From Helicostylum pulchrum (Eukaryota; Mucoromycota; Mucoromycetes; Mucorales; Mucoraceae): a stretch of DNA of 64,000 bases. The notes under the pieces were generated by a model. That model saw only the letters and a program-made list of their open reading frames with translations, was not told the DNA's origin and made no database searches. How positions within the stretch are numbered: position 1 is the stretch's first letter; every line of letters begins with the position of its first letter. The position numbers and the translations under genes are program-made. Positions 44,779 through 55,766 of this stretch are shown here, piece after piece. The stretch lies in assembly GCA_025677825.1 (NCBI GenBank), contig JAIXMO010000007.1, positions 310,001 to 374,000 of the forward strand. The letters run 5' to 3'.

Positions 44779-45150
44779 TTATTTGGAAGAGGTGTACTTG
44801 GTGACAGCCTTGGTACCTTCAGAGACGGCATGCTTGGCGAGTTCTCCAGGAAGAATAAGACGAACAGCGGTTTGGATTTCACGAGAAGAAATGGTGGAAC
44901 GCTTGTTGTAGGCAGCTAACTTGGAGGCTTCAGAGGCAATACGTTCAAAGATATCGTTAACGAAAGAGTTCAAGATGGACATGGCCTTGTTGGAGATACC
45001 AGTATCGGGGTGAACTTGCTTCAAGACCTTGTAGATGTAAGAAGAATAGGTCTCACGACGAGTGACCTTTCTCTTCTTCTTACCGTCAGCATTGACCTTG
45101 GTGACCTTGGCGGCGGGAGCCTTAGCAGCGATAGTTTCCTTGGGAGCCAT
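44779..45150 (-). CDS. HTB1: histone H2B
   Basis: Intronless, 123 aa. Core motifs include [34 protein letters not shown] and [20 protein letters not shown]; the Lys ubiquitination region AVTKYTSSK is at the C-terminus. Forms nucleosomes with H2A, whose gene is divergent about 640 bp away on the plus strand. A TATATAAG-like box lies upstream. Codon use is biased as in highly expressed genes. Confidence 0.98.
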   Translation of the reverse strand: MAPKETIAAKAPAAKVTKVNADGKKKRKVTRRETYSSYIYKVLKQVHPDTGISNKAMSILNSFVNDIFERIASEASKLAAYNKRSTISSREIQTAVRLILPGELAKHAVSEGTKAVTKYTSSK

Positions 45151-45789
45151 TTTTATTTTAGATAATTGAAATTATGTAAAGGAGAAAAAAAGAAAAGAAA
45201 AAGAGATGAATAAAAAACTTGTCTTATATATGTATTTGTCCTTTTTTTTTTTTTTTTTTTTAAGTGAGATTAAATAATTATTGTGTGACTTTACAATTTA
45301 TTTTTTTTAAGAAAAAAACATGTATACTTTTTTTTTAAAAAAAAAATAGGTGAATTAGTAACAAAAAAAAAAGCGCGAATTTTTTTTTATTGCAGTTACA
45401 TTTTTTTTGTATGAAACTACATATATTACGCTTTCCTTTTTTAGTAACTAGTAATTCCAGTTTTTTTTTACTTTTTTTCAAGATTTATTCATACTTGACA
45501 GCGCGATCCAACACGTAGAATCACGTAGAAACATGTATTAGCCTTCAATGGCCAAATAATATTTTTTTTATTTTTTTTATGTACCTTACAGCCTGGTTGC
45601 GTTTTTTCTTAAAATTAAAAAAAAGTAAAAAAAAAAGAAAAAAAAAAAAAAAAAGTAAAATACAGTCACAATTGGTGAATGGCCTAATTTGGAAGAATTT
45701 TTTTTTTTGTATATATACCAGCCAGAATTTTTTATTTTCCTTTCTTTTTTTTTTTTCGTTAACACACAAAAAATAAATTTATATTAAAA
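45151..45789. promoter_or_regulatory. bidirectional H2B/H2A promoter region
   Basis: This 639-bp region drives two divergent core histone genes. It holds two copies of AGCGCGA (= TCGCGCT on the other strand) at 45372-45378 and 45500-45506; the H3/H4 region has a third. The E2F/MBF-like reading is inference. A T9A10 tract lies at about 45328-45346, and many T-runs could exclude nucleosomes. Confidence 0.55.
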
Positions 45790-46185
45790 ATGTCTGGTGG
45801 TAAATCTGGTGGAAAGTCTGCTTCTGGCGCCAAGTCTCAAACTCGTTCAGCTAAGGCTGGTCTTCAATTCCCTGTTGGTCGTATTCATCGTCTCCTCCGT
45901 CGTGGAAACTATTCTCAACGTGTTGGTGCCGGTGCTCCCGTCTACCTCGCTGCTGTCCTCGAATACCTCGCTGCTGAAATTCTTGAATTAGCTGGTAACG
46001 CTGCTCGTGATAACAAGAAGTCTCGTATCATTCCTCGTCATCTCCAATTAGCTATCCGTAACGATGAAGAGTTAAACAAGCTCTTAGGTCATGTCACTAT
46101 TGCTCAAGGTGGTGTCCTTCCCAACATCCATGCTTCTCTTTTACCTACAAAGTCCAAGAAGGCTGGTGCTTCTCAAGAACTTTAA
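45790..46185 (+). CDS. HTA1: histone H2A (with SQEL tail)
   Basis: Intronless, 131 aa. [19 protein letters not shown], the acidic-patch region [14 protein letters not shown] and [18 protein letters not shown] are typical. The C-terminus is SQEL, the SQ(E/D)-hydrophobic motif phosphorylated by ATM/ATR-type kinases (Mec1/Tel1 in yeast) at DNA breaks. This canonical H2A therefore also serves as H2A.X, as in other fungi. Confidence 0.98.
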   Translation: MSGGKSGGKSASGAKSQTRSAKAGLQFPVGRIHRLLRRGNYSQRVGAGAPVYLAAVLEYLAAEILELAGNAARDNKKSRIIPRHLQLAIRNDEELNKLLGHVTIAQGGVLPNIHASLLPTKSKKAGASQEL

Positions 46186-46372
46186 AGTGTCTAAAAATTT
46201 ACAACTATACTCCCTTATTCACATAAATGAACTCTGTCACTTTTTCTTATTTTATTTTTTTTCACAGCTATTTCACTCATCATTATTATTACTTGTACAT
46301 ATACACTAGTTGCTGCTTATCATGAAAAATTGAAAAAATATATTCCTTTTTTTTTTAAAAATTATTTTTTCT

Positions 46373-47329
46373 TTATTTTGTAATTATTGCTGCTGTCACA
46401 AAATCTTCATTCTCTAATAATGGTAGTTGAATGACTTTATTTTTTTCAAAGTCAAATTTTACACGCTTCTTTTTCTTTTTTGTAATACAAGTGTTGGTAG
46501 ATACTGATTTCTTAAGAGAGACACCACTCATTAGTTTCTTTCTAACAATCGATCTAGCTTCACGTGCTTCACGTTCTTCTCTTACTTTCCAAATCTTGAC
46601 TTGATCAGCTCTTTTGGCTTGTCGCTTTCTTTTTTCGGTTAGTGAAATTGGTTTCGTGAGTGGTATATCTTCTTCTTCTTCAAGTGGTGTAGGGGGTGGA
46701 GATTTCTTTTTTTTATGTGTGAGTTTAATTGAGTTGCTTGTTTTGATTTGAACTGGTGCTGCTGATGCAGTACGAGTTGACGTTGATGGACGCGGGGCTT
46801 TACGAATAGTTGTTGTAAAAGTTGTCAAAGTGCTATTACTTTTAACTAATTTTTTGGGTGGTTTTAAAGTAGTACTTGTACCAGTAGTAGTAATCAAAGT
46901 ATCAATAAGAGTTGGAGTTCTTAGTGTGTTTGTGGTGGTGGTGGTGGTGGTGGTGGTGGTAGAACAAGTGGGTGTAGGTAAAGGAGGAGGAGTTGATTTT
47001 GATTTTTTGATTATTGGAGATATAGCGGTAGTAGTAGTAGTAATAGTAGTAGTAGGTATTGGGTCGTTGGGAGGATGAGGTTTAGATTTAGGTGGCATTG
47101 TTATAAGTTTAATGGGAACCGAATGAGATCTTTTCGGCATTGCAGAAGCTTTGGTCTTTAAAAGTACAATAGAAGGAGGATATAAACCTTTGGCTGTAAT
47201 TATTGTAGGTGAAAAAAAACCAGATGGAGAAGTTACGATGGAGCGAGTAGATAAAAATACTTTTCTTGTAGTATCGCTAAGAGAATGATGACTGTTGTTA
47301 TTGATTTCATATTTTAATTTAGCTGTCAT
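46373..47329 (-). CDS. Thr-rich basic protein with RVxF motif, function unknown
   Basis: Intronless, 318 aa, between the two histone pairs and convergent with H2A. The N-terminal two thirds are low complexity: Thr runs, Pro-rich segments and many basic SKSTPP-like sites, partly encoded by ACC and ACT repeats. The last third is more ordered: a highly charged helix (about 225-265, KRKRQAKRADQVKIWKVREE) and KKRVKFDFEKNKVIQ near the end. KRVKF fits the RVxF docking motif for protein phosphatase 1, so a PP1-binding or chromosomal role is possible. No family recognised. Confidence 0.6.
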   Translation of the reverse strand: MTAKLKYEINNNSHHSLSDTTRKVFLSTRSIVTSPSGFFSPTIITAKGLYPPSIVLLKTKASAMPKRSHSVPIKLITMPPKSKPHPPNDPIPTTTITTTTTAISPIIKKSKSTPPPLPTPTCSTTTTTTTTTTNTLRTPTLIDTLITTTGTSTTLKPPKKLVKSNSTLTTFTTTIRKAPRPSTSTRTASAAPVQIKTSNSIKLTHKKKKSPPPTPLEEEEDIPLTKPISLTEKRKRQAKRADQVKIWKVREEREAREARSIVRKKLMSGVSLKKSVSTNTCITKKKKKRVKFDFEKNKVIQLPLLENEDFVTAAIITK

Positions 47330-47721
47330 AAACTATTTGCTTTATATCACCCACACTTTTTGTTGTTGTTGTCGTCGTATTATTACTTTTTTTTTTCTAA
47401 AAAAAAAAAAAACCCGTCCAAGGAGAGAGAGAGTTAAGAGTATTATTTTAAAAAGACCTTTTTTTTAATAATCACTACTGTGAAAATGTGACCACTAACA
47501 AATATTTCACACACACACTGTACACACATTCAGGTATTATCGTTTTTAAAATAGTTTTTTATTTCAAGAAAAGGTGACAACTATTATTTAAAAAATAATA
47601 AAAGTTTTCTTTTTTCTCAAGGGATTATTTACAGAATGCTAAAAGGGTTTGTTTGTTTGAATTGGGAATTATAAAAAGAGAAAGCGATATAATAAAGAAT
47701 AATGTTGTGTTAAAAAAGAAT
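47330..47721. other. intergenic between RVxF gene and H4
   Basis: A-run at about 47399-47412, a short (GA)n, otherwise nothing supported. It is the promoter side of the Thr-rich gene and the 3' end of H4. Confidence 0.5.
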
Positions 47722-48967
<1,246 letters not shown>

Positions 48968-49836
48968 ATTTACAAAACAACAACAACAACAAACAACAAA
49001 CAACATTTAATATGCATTTTATATATAATATAAAAATATTTTTTTTTGTAAGCAACTGATTTTTATATTCTTTCTTTCCCATATATCACAACAACAACAA
49101 AAAAAAAATCGATACAAGAAAAAACACTTTTTATTTAAATCCCTTTTGTACAGCTTTTTTTTAAATAAATATATCTAAAAAAAAAACCCTTTTTTTCTTA
49201 TTAAGACACGGGGAATGTGTCGTTTATTGTTTATTGTGTTACATTATGTAAGGGATTAATTGTTGCATATCATCTTTTTTAGTCATACTATCAATTTAGG
49301 GATTACGGAAAATAAGAAAATTGAAATAAACAGTCGGTAAACGTAATAATACAACTTGCACTGTGAGAACGTAAAAAGGATTCGTACGGGAGATTGTATC
49401 GACGTTTAAAAAGCTTCAGGGTGCTTATTGTTTTGTTTGTTGACACTTCAATATAGTGTGTACTCTTCGTTTTTGATTTATGAGTGACAATGTTATTTCT
49501 CGACATTTCTTGTTGAAGAAAACTGACGTCTTTTCGTATCTTACAGTAGTGTATGTGTTTAATTACATTTTTCTGCATTTAATTAGTAAGATGCACCTGT
49601 ATACACCTGTGCGTCGAAATTAAAACTATTTGTTGTTTATACAAATCCTAAAATGTAATAAAAAAACTTTGGCCCCTATTTTTTGAAGTGTACGTTACAT
49701 GATCTCCCCCCTTTTTGTCTTTAAATACAGATTTTTATTTTTATTTTTTGTGGTTACAATTGAAAAAATGGGATTGGGGAAAAAAAGACTCATTTTGACA
49801 ACAGATTTTTTTTTTTTTTTCCAAAGTATGTGATTA
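48968..49836. other. intergenic, H3 3' side
   Basis: Contains CAA-rich stretches just after the H3 stop and no supported gene. A 91-codon minus-strand ORF (49303-49578) shows no family likeness and is not called. Confidence 0.45.
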
Positions 49837-52715
49837 TTATTGTTGGTGGTCGGAATAATGATTAACGTGTATTGAAGGGTCATATTGCTGTTGTTGATAA
49901 AAGGCTTGACCTCTTCCACTATTTCTAATAGGAGAGTTTTGTTGATCGTTATACCTTGAAGGAGGAGAATGGCTAGTAGCATAGTCATCATGATTGTTAC
50001 CACCACTACTAAATCTACCTCTCTTTCTACTACTATTTATTTCTTCAAAATTAGCACCACTAGGTCCTTGACGTTTAAAAGCACCTGTGCGAGCAGGTTG
50101 ATTATTATCATCTGCGTTTTTCCATTCAGGTCTGTACTGAGCCTCCGGTTCCTCTACGGTCATGAACTCTCTGACAGGTTGACCTTGAAATCCACCCACG
50201 GGAGCCGTCATCAAATTATCTTTTTCTTCATGGCTTAATTCAGCTAAAGGAATAATAGAATCTCCTCGATCATAATTAAAGTGTTTTTTGGGTCCAAAGC
50301 CAAAAGCCCAATTGACTTTGACAGGTACGTCCTCCACTACAAGTCCCGCACTGCCGTATTTAGCGGCTTCCGTAGACGCTCTAGTAAGAAATTTGAGGAA
50401 CGCGTTGTGTCTACCCTTGAGCTTTTTAGATACAATCACACTAGCTAATTCGCCGTACTTGGAGAATAAATGAGCAACGTCTTCTTTTTCATAATCGTCT
50501 GGAATAGGTCCAACAAACAATGTACGTGTAAGAACTAAAAGTTTTTTTTTTTTTTTAGTTAAAAAAAATTATGTCTTTTCCCAAAAAAATTTTAAGGCTT
50601 ACCTTTAATACACCCAGGGGGTAAAGAAGTGTCACTGACAGGGTCAGCACCCTTAGTATTGGAGCGTGGTTGATATTGCTTTTGATGAGATTGTTGTGGT
50701 TGGTGTTGAGGGGATTGATATGATGACTGTGGCTGATACTGTTGAGGTTGATATGATTGTTGTTGTTGAGGAGGAGGAGGTTGGTACGATTGCTGTTGAG
50801 GAAGAGGTTGATAAGATTGTTGTTGATACGATTGTTGTTGTTGAGGAGGAGGAGGTTGGTACGATTGTTGTTGATATGCAGGCTGTGGGGTTTGATATGG
50901 AGCAGGTTGATATTGAGATCTAATAGTAGTAGCAGTAGTAGTAGTAGTAGGCTGAATTGGTAATGGTGCTTGATAATTATTAGTATTAGCTACGCGAGGA
51001 TCTTGAATATTTTGACGTTGTAACCAAGGATCTTGTTGTTGTTGTGGAGGAGCTTCATTCACAGATCCCCACCTTGACTTTCTTTCGCCTGATGCACGTA
51101 CAGCAGGGTTAGGAATAGAAGGTCCTTGTGGTGGTGGCCAATTGCTTCTTTGACGTGGATCGTTACGCATACGAGGATCTGAAGGAGGAGAAGGCGAGTT
51201 GGTGACAGCTGCAACCTCAGGAGCAGAAACTAAACCGCCTAATAGTTTGGCAAGTGCGGGTGGAAGTGCATCAGGTACAGTGGGGATAGACTCAGGAGCA
51301 GCAGCAGCAGTAACAGCAGCAGCAGTAGTAGTAGTAGCAGTAGTAGCGGGAACCAAACCAGGGATATTTAAGTTTGCCAAACTTCCGTTTCCGATATTAC
51401 TAAGAGTAGCCAAGAGTAAAGCAGTATCAACAGGAGGTTGTGATGTAACTACATATTGTAAATATGTTTTTGTTTTGTTTTAGTCATTCAAATATATATA
51501 AAAAAACACTCTCAAAATAAATATATGTATACACATGTATACGCGGTCCAAAAAATTTGGATTGAGAAAAAAAAAAAATTTTATATATGAATAATAACCT
51601 TTTTCTTGTTGCTTATTTCCACCGTCATGCATCGAACCGCTATTCAAAAATGATCTTTTGACATACTGAACCACATCTTTGGAATAAACGCTTCCCTGTT
51701 CCCAGAAATCGAGTGTCTTTTTGACTTTATCCTATTTTATTTACCAGAGATTATATAAGAAAAACCATACAATATAAAAGTCTTGTGCATTTTTTTTTAA
51801 TCGTTAAAAAAAGGGTAGTTGTGTGTGTTTGTGTTTGTGTTTGTGTGCGTGTGTGTGTGTCATTTGGCCCCGTATCTTCAAAACTATCTATTACAGATAA
51901 TTTTTTTTTTTTGCAGAACCAAAATAAAAAATAAAAATAACAGCGTAAACTTGTGCGTAGTAAAAGAAGGTATTGAAGAAGAAAAAACAGAGAGAACATC
52001 ATTTAACCCAATATAAAGTTGATATTTAACAGTTGATAGATTTCATTTTTCTTTTATTCCAGGTCTTTTTTTTTTTGGTTTCGATTAAACATTCCGTTAC
52101 ACCTTCTTTTCGACTTGATTACTCTTTCTCTTTTTCTTTTTTTTTTTCTTCTTTTTTACCTGTCTTTTTCTTGTAGTGCGTGATATAAAGAGGGAAAGGG
52201 AGAAGAGAGAAGGGAGGGGAGGGGAAGGAAAAAAAAAAGGGTATCTTCTAAATTAAAATAAAAAATGAAAAAAAAAATTTGTTACCTTATCCTTTGATGT
52301 ACATGGTTCGAAACATCCTATCAACGAATCGTCTTTTAAAACTATCGCAAATCGCTTGAGATAGCCATCAGCTTCGTGAGGCCCCTCGTTGTTTTCTTCT
52401 CGTTTTCTTTGTTGCTTATGTACAGCACGTGAGATAGCATCAATCACATACAAACCTGCTAAACGATAATCGGGCGGTGCTGTCTCAATAAAACGAGTGA
52501 TACATTGGATGATATAGTTATGGTGCTATTTATATATATAAAAAAAATCTTTTTAGCTTGACTTTTATAATTAAAGAAAAAAAAAAACTTACCTTTGGAT
52601 GGGCTGTTGCTAAAGATTGAAGACCGGTAATCTTTGAAGCAGAGACTGGTAACTTACTTTCTAATATAGCCTTCAAATCTTTATCAAAGAGTGTTCTATC
52701 CCAATTGTCTGTCAT
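49837..52715 (-). CDS. CID + RRM RNA-processing factor (Nrd1/Seb1/SCAF type)
   Basis: Exons on the minus strand: 52593-52715, 52286-52525, 51599-51731, 50603-51448 and 49837-50534, giving 679 aa. The first three exons encode a CTD-interacting domain (residues ~1-165: LFDKDLKAILESKLPVSASK, YVIDAISRAVHK, KVKKTLDFWEQGSVYSKDVV), which binds phosphorylated RNA polymerase II. A long Gln/Pro/Ser/Tyr-rich region follows, then an RRM (LPPGCIKVLTRTLFVGPIP...GRHNAFLKFLTR) and a disordered tail. This order is that of Nrd1/Seb1 termination factors and SCAF4/8. The donor of intron 3 (GTTATT) is weak, so that junction is least sure. Confidence 0.87.
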
Positions 52716-53801
52716 TTTAAGTAAAAAAAAAAGGTTGGGTAATGGGAAAAAAAAATAACAGAAAAAAAAAAAACTTTTTTTCTTTTTTTCCCCCTCTCTT
52801 GCGTCACAATTTTTTCTTCAAACGGTCACTTGTGATTAAATCTCAGTGGACTTTTGCAATTTTTAAAATAATGCTACAATAGTAGGTACATTGTGTATCT
52901 TTGAATAAACAGTAATAATACCTCTCATATTACTATTGTTGATCAGAAAACAATGTTACTCGACGTATTGTTCTTTTATATATATATATATATATAAAAT
53001 CCCTCTTTCACACCCAATTTTTGTCGTATTACCTATTTATCTACTGCTATGTTCCATTCTCTTCTAGAAGGACACCCTGTAGCCGGGTCGAATTTATCCA
53101 ATAAAATCTCCAAGAGTAGTAACTTTTTTTTCTTTGGCAACTGTTGTTTGTTGAAAACAACGTACTTTCCTATCGTCGAAACATGTATTTTCTTCAATGA
53201 CTTTTTACTTTGAACCACCCTTTTTTGTATCCGGATTTCGTTTTATTATTGAAATATCAATACCATCTGTCATAATTGTTCTCCTCTGGGAGTTCGTAGA
53301 TTTTAGCGTATCTTCGTGGTTTAATAGCTGTAGTATACAGGTTTATTACTACTAGACTCCCACAGCTCATGTTTATCGCATGATTGGCACAACTTGATGA
53401 GTTAAAAATAAGTAAGCGGCTGTTTCTCAAAATTTACCTATTGTCATCATTATAGTAGATGAAGCCCCTTAAATCGATACTTATGACTGGTCGTTGGACG
53501 ATCTTTTTAAATAAGCAATCAAGAACTTTATCTTTGGCTGACATAATTAATTTGATTCGTGCTGGATACATGATTGCAGCCTTAACGTCAGTATTACATC
53601 TCTTTTTAACCTGGGATATAGGGCTACCACTGCATTGTTACTTTAATTAACGAACCTTCTTAATTGGTATTACCGTAATTAGTTATTTGTTGGTGGGAGA
53701 CGATGAGCTCAATTGGTACCACATAGGATGAGCTTTCGTGATAGATTAGTAACGACAGAAAATATTCATTTGTATTCAACTTCTGAATAACAATATATTT
53801 G

Positions 53802-53841
<40 letters not shown>

Positions 53842-54075
53842 GTTTTATAGAGCATTAATCGTATCTTACGAAAAATAACGTTGGAATTATCGGATTGCAA
53901 CAAAAGTAAAGACGAAAGTCTTTTTATAGCAAATTAGTTAACTCCTATAAACCGAACGAAAAAAAAAAAATTGGGTCTATAAAAAAACGAAAAAGTTATT
54001 TGGATTACGCGACGAAGGTTTCTTGTCTTTGTATTAAACAGTTGAGAGACGCAAAAAAAAAAAAATTTATTCGAG
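52716..54075. other. gene-poor region with 35-nt A-run
   Basis: 1.36 kb with no supported gene. An A-run of about 37 nt spans 53803-53840. Two small ORFs (53033-53218 minus, 53459-53650 plus) are composition-normal but unrecognised; they may be remains of a mobile element. Confidence 0.4.
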
Positions 54076-54573
54076 TTACTCGGGGGATTGCGACGTGCTT
54101 GCGCCAGTTTTTTTTTCCTTGATTCGTCTGTCTCTGAACCATGTTAAGATGGTATCAGGAGGTATTTCAAGCTGTTTAACCAGGCTCTCTTTCCCTTCTT
54201 TTGTAAGAAACGGGGTTTTTTTAAATTCTGTTTCCATAGCTTTGATAACTTCTGCAGTAAATCTCCATCTTGAGAATGCTTGCTCCGTTTTTTCTTTTCT
54301 GCTTCTGGCAGCTTTTGACTGTTGAGCTCTTCTATTTTGGAACCATATCGATATACATTCAGGAGTTGTGTTGAACCGTTCAGCCAGTTTCATTTTCGCG
54401 TCTTCTGAAATATAAGGTTCTTCTCGAAACTTTTCCATCAAAAGATCGGTTTCATCTACTTTGAACTTCTTGTTTCGCCTTACCGGCGGAAGATTGCCTT
54501 TTTCGTCTCTTTCTTCTTTAACACCGAATTCTTTGCCGCTTATTGATACTTTTCTACGCTTTATTTTGTCCAT
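54076..54573 (-). CDS. double-homeodomain protein
   Basis: Intronless, 165 aa, almost all made of two homeodomains. The first (about 30-89) ends its recognition helix with IWFQNRRAQ, the canonical W48-F49-x-N51-x-R53 pattern. The second (about 98-157) has TWFRDRRIK, where Asp148 takes the place of Asn51, the residue that normally contacts adenine. Only about eight residues separate them. The N-terminus is basic (KIKRRKVS), likely a nuclear signal. Two homeodomains in one short protein recall mammalian DUX proteins by arrangement only. Targets are unknown. Confidence 0.85.
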   Translation of the reverse strand: MDKIKRRKVSISGKEFGVKEERDEKGNLPPVRRNKKFKVDETDLLMEKFREEPYISEDAKMKLAERFNTTPECISIWFQNRRAQQSKAARSRKEKTEQAFSRWRFTAEVIKAMETEFKKTPFLTKEGKESLVKQLEIPPDTILTWFRDRRIKEKKTGASTSQSPE

Positions 54574-55486
54574 TTTTTTTAAAAAAAGAAAAATAGATAT
54601 TTTAAACGTCTTATTAGAGTAAAAAAAAAAAAAGGAAAAGGAAAAAGTTCAATACTTTTTAAAAAGTCAGAATAGGTTTTTAATACCATTGGACTGGATT
54701 TACCTGTTATACTCTAAATCTGTCTTTATTTGTGTTTTTCGTCCCAAATATTGACACTATTACCTCCTGAACCTTTGCTGTCAGTTACACAAACAAGCTT
54801 CTCCGTATATAAGGTACATATATCTCTAATTATAAATACGAAAAGTTTGATAAATCTTTTTAGCTTTATTTTACTTTTATGTTTGATATTAACATTTTAT
54901 TCTATAATCGTCAATTCCACACCCTCCAACCTCATACTTTACGCACTCATTTCTTTGTTTGGACATAATAACGGCATTGAACCAGCCGTCTAAATGACTA
55001 AATTATACTCCAGTTTTGGCAGCTAAAATCGTTTTTTTTTCTTGGAAAGGACAATAGCTCTTTACAAAATTCGTTTTCCAAGAATTTTCTTTGGTCTATG
55101 TCAACCTTCTGTTCTTGTTTAAGAGACGTACCAAACTCACTGTCAACTGCTAGTATGGCTTCTTCCTCTTCTTTGTTTACGTATTCTCATCCAATTTTGT
55201 TCTTCTGGTTTAATTTTATCCACGCTGAAAAGGCAATAAATGAATAACGTCGCAAAAAAATACAGAGACATACAATTCTAATTACGTACTATGTATATAT
55301 TCTGATATAAAAAAACCGCTTTCTTCTCCATTTCGCCTACTGTACTAAAGTCAATTGGAAACCCTTAGTATCTATTACGTTGATTTAGTAAACAAACCTT
55401 TTTTGTTAAATCAAAAAGGATTATATATTACATTACTTTTAAATAAGCTTCTATAAGCAGCAGTGCTACAATGTACAAACGTGCCC
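54574..55486. other. gene-poor region with a relic ORF
   Basis: On the minus strand between about 55190 and 55005 an open frame without an ATG reads EEEEAILAVDSEFGTSLKQE and ends at a TAG near 55002. An upstream frame contains VDKIKPEEQNWMRIRKQRR. They may be two parts of one broken gene; no family recognised. Confidence 0.35.
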
Positions 55487-55635
55487 TAGTCATAAAATAG
55501 TAATAATCCCAAAGTGTTATAAAAAGAACAATGTTCGAACTAATAAACTATATCTATCTTTTAGTCTTTTTGGTTTTATCCTTTAACTCATAGTAACAAA
55601 AAAATTATAACCATCAGCTAATAATGCACGACAAA
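55487..55635. repeat. dispersed repeat, copy 2 (near tRNA-Asp)
   Basis: Aligns with 28468-28622 (copy 1) at roughly 80% identity by eye, same orientation relative to the nearby minus-strand tRNA. Matching parts include TAGTCATAAA at the left end, TATAAAAAGAACAAT, and CACGACAAA at the right end. Confidence 0.7.
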
Positions 55636-55693
55636 CGTTTAACATTAAGGCAAAAAAAGGAATATTACTACATACACCACAAAGTAATAAAAA

Positions 55694-55766
55694 ACTCTCC
55701 GACTGGGAATTGAACCCAGGTCTCCCGCGTGACAGGCGGGGATACTCACCACTATACTATCGAAGA
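55694..55766 (-). tRNA. tRNA-Asp (anticodon GTC)
   Basis: Minus strand: acceptor TCTTCGA/TCGGAGA, anticodon arm CCCGC-CTGTCAC-GCGGG (anticodon GTC), T-arm TGGGTTCAATTCCCA; discriminator G. No intron. A T-rich terminator follows. Unlike the other three tRNA genes here, its upstream 100 bp have no CACGTG. Confidence 0.95.

Noticed and set aside
46830..47078. Val-rich plus-strand ORF
   Set aside because: It is the antisense reading of the Thr-encoding repeats of the minus-strand RVxF gene.
49303..49578. 91-codon minus-strand ORF after H3
   Set aside because: It starts with ATG but has no recognisable motif, no promoter-like T-rich leader and no splice context; left out for lack of support.
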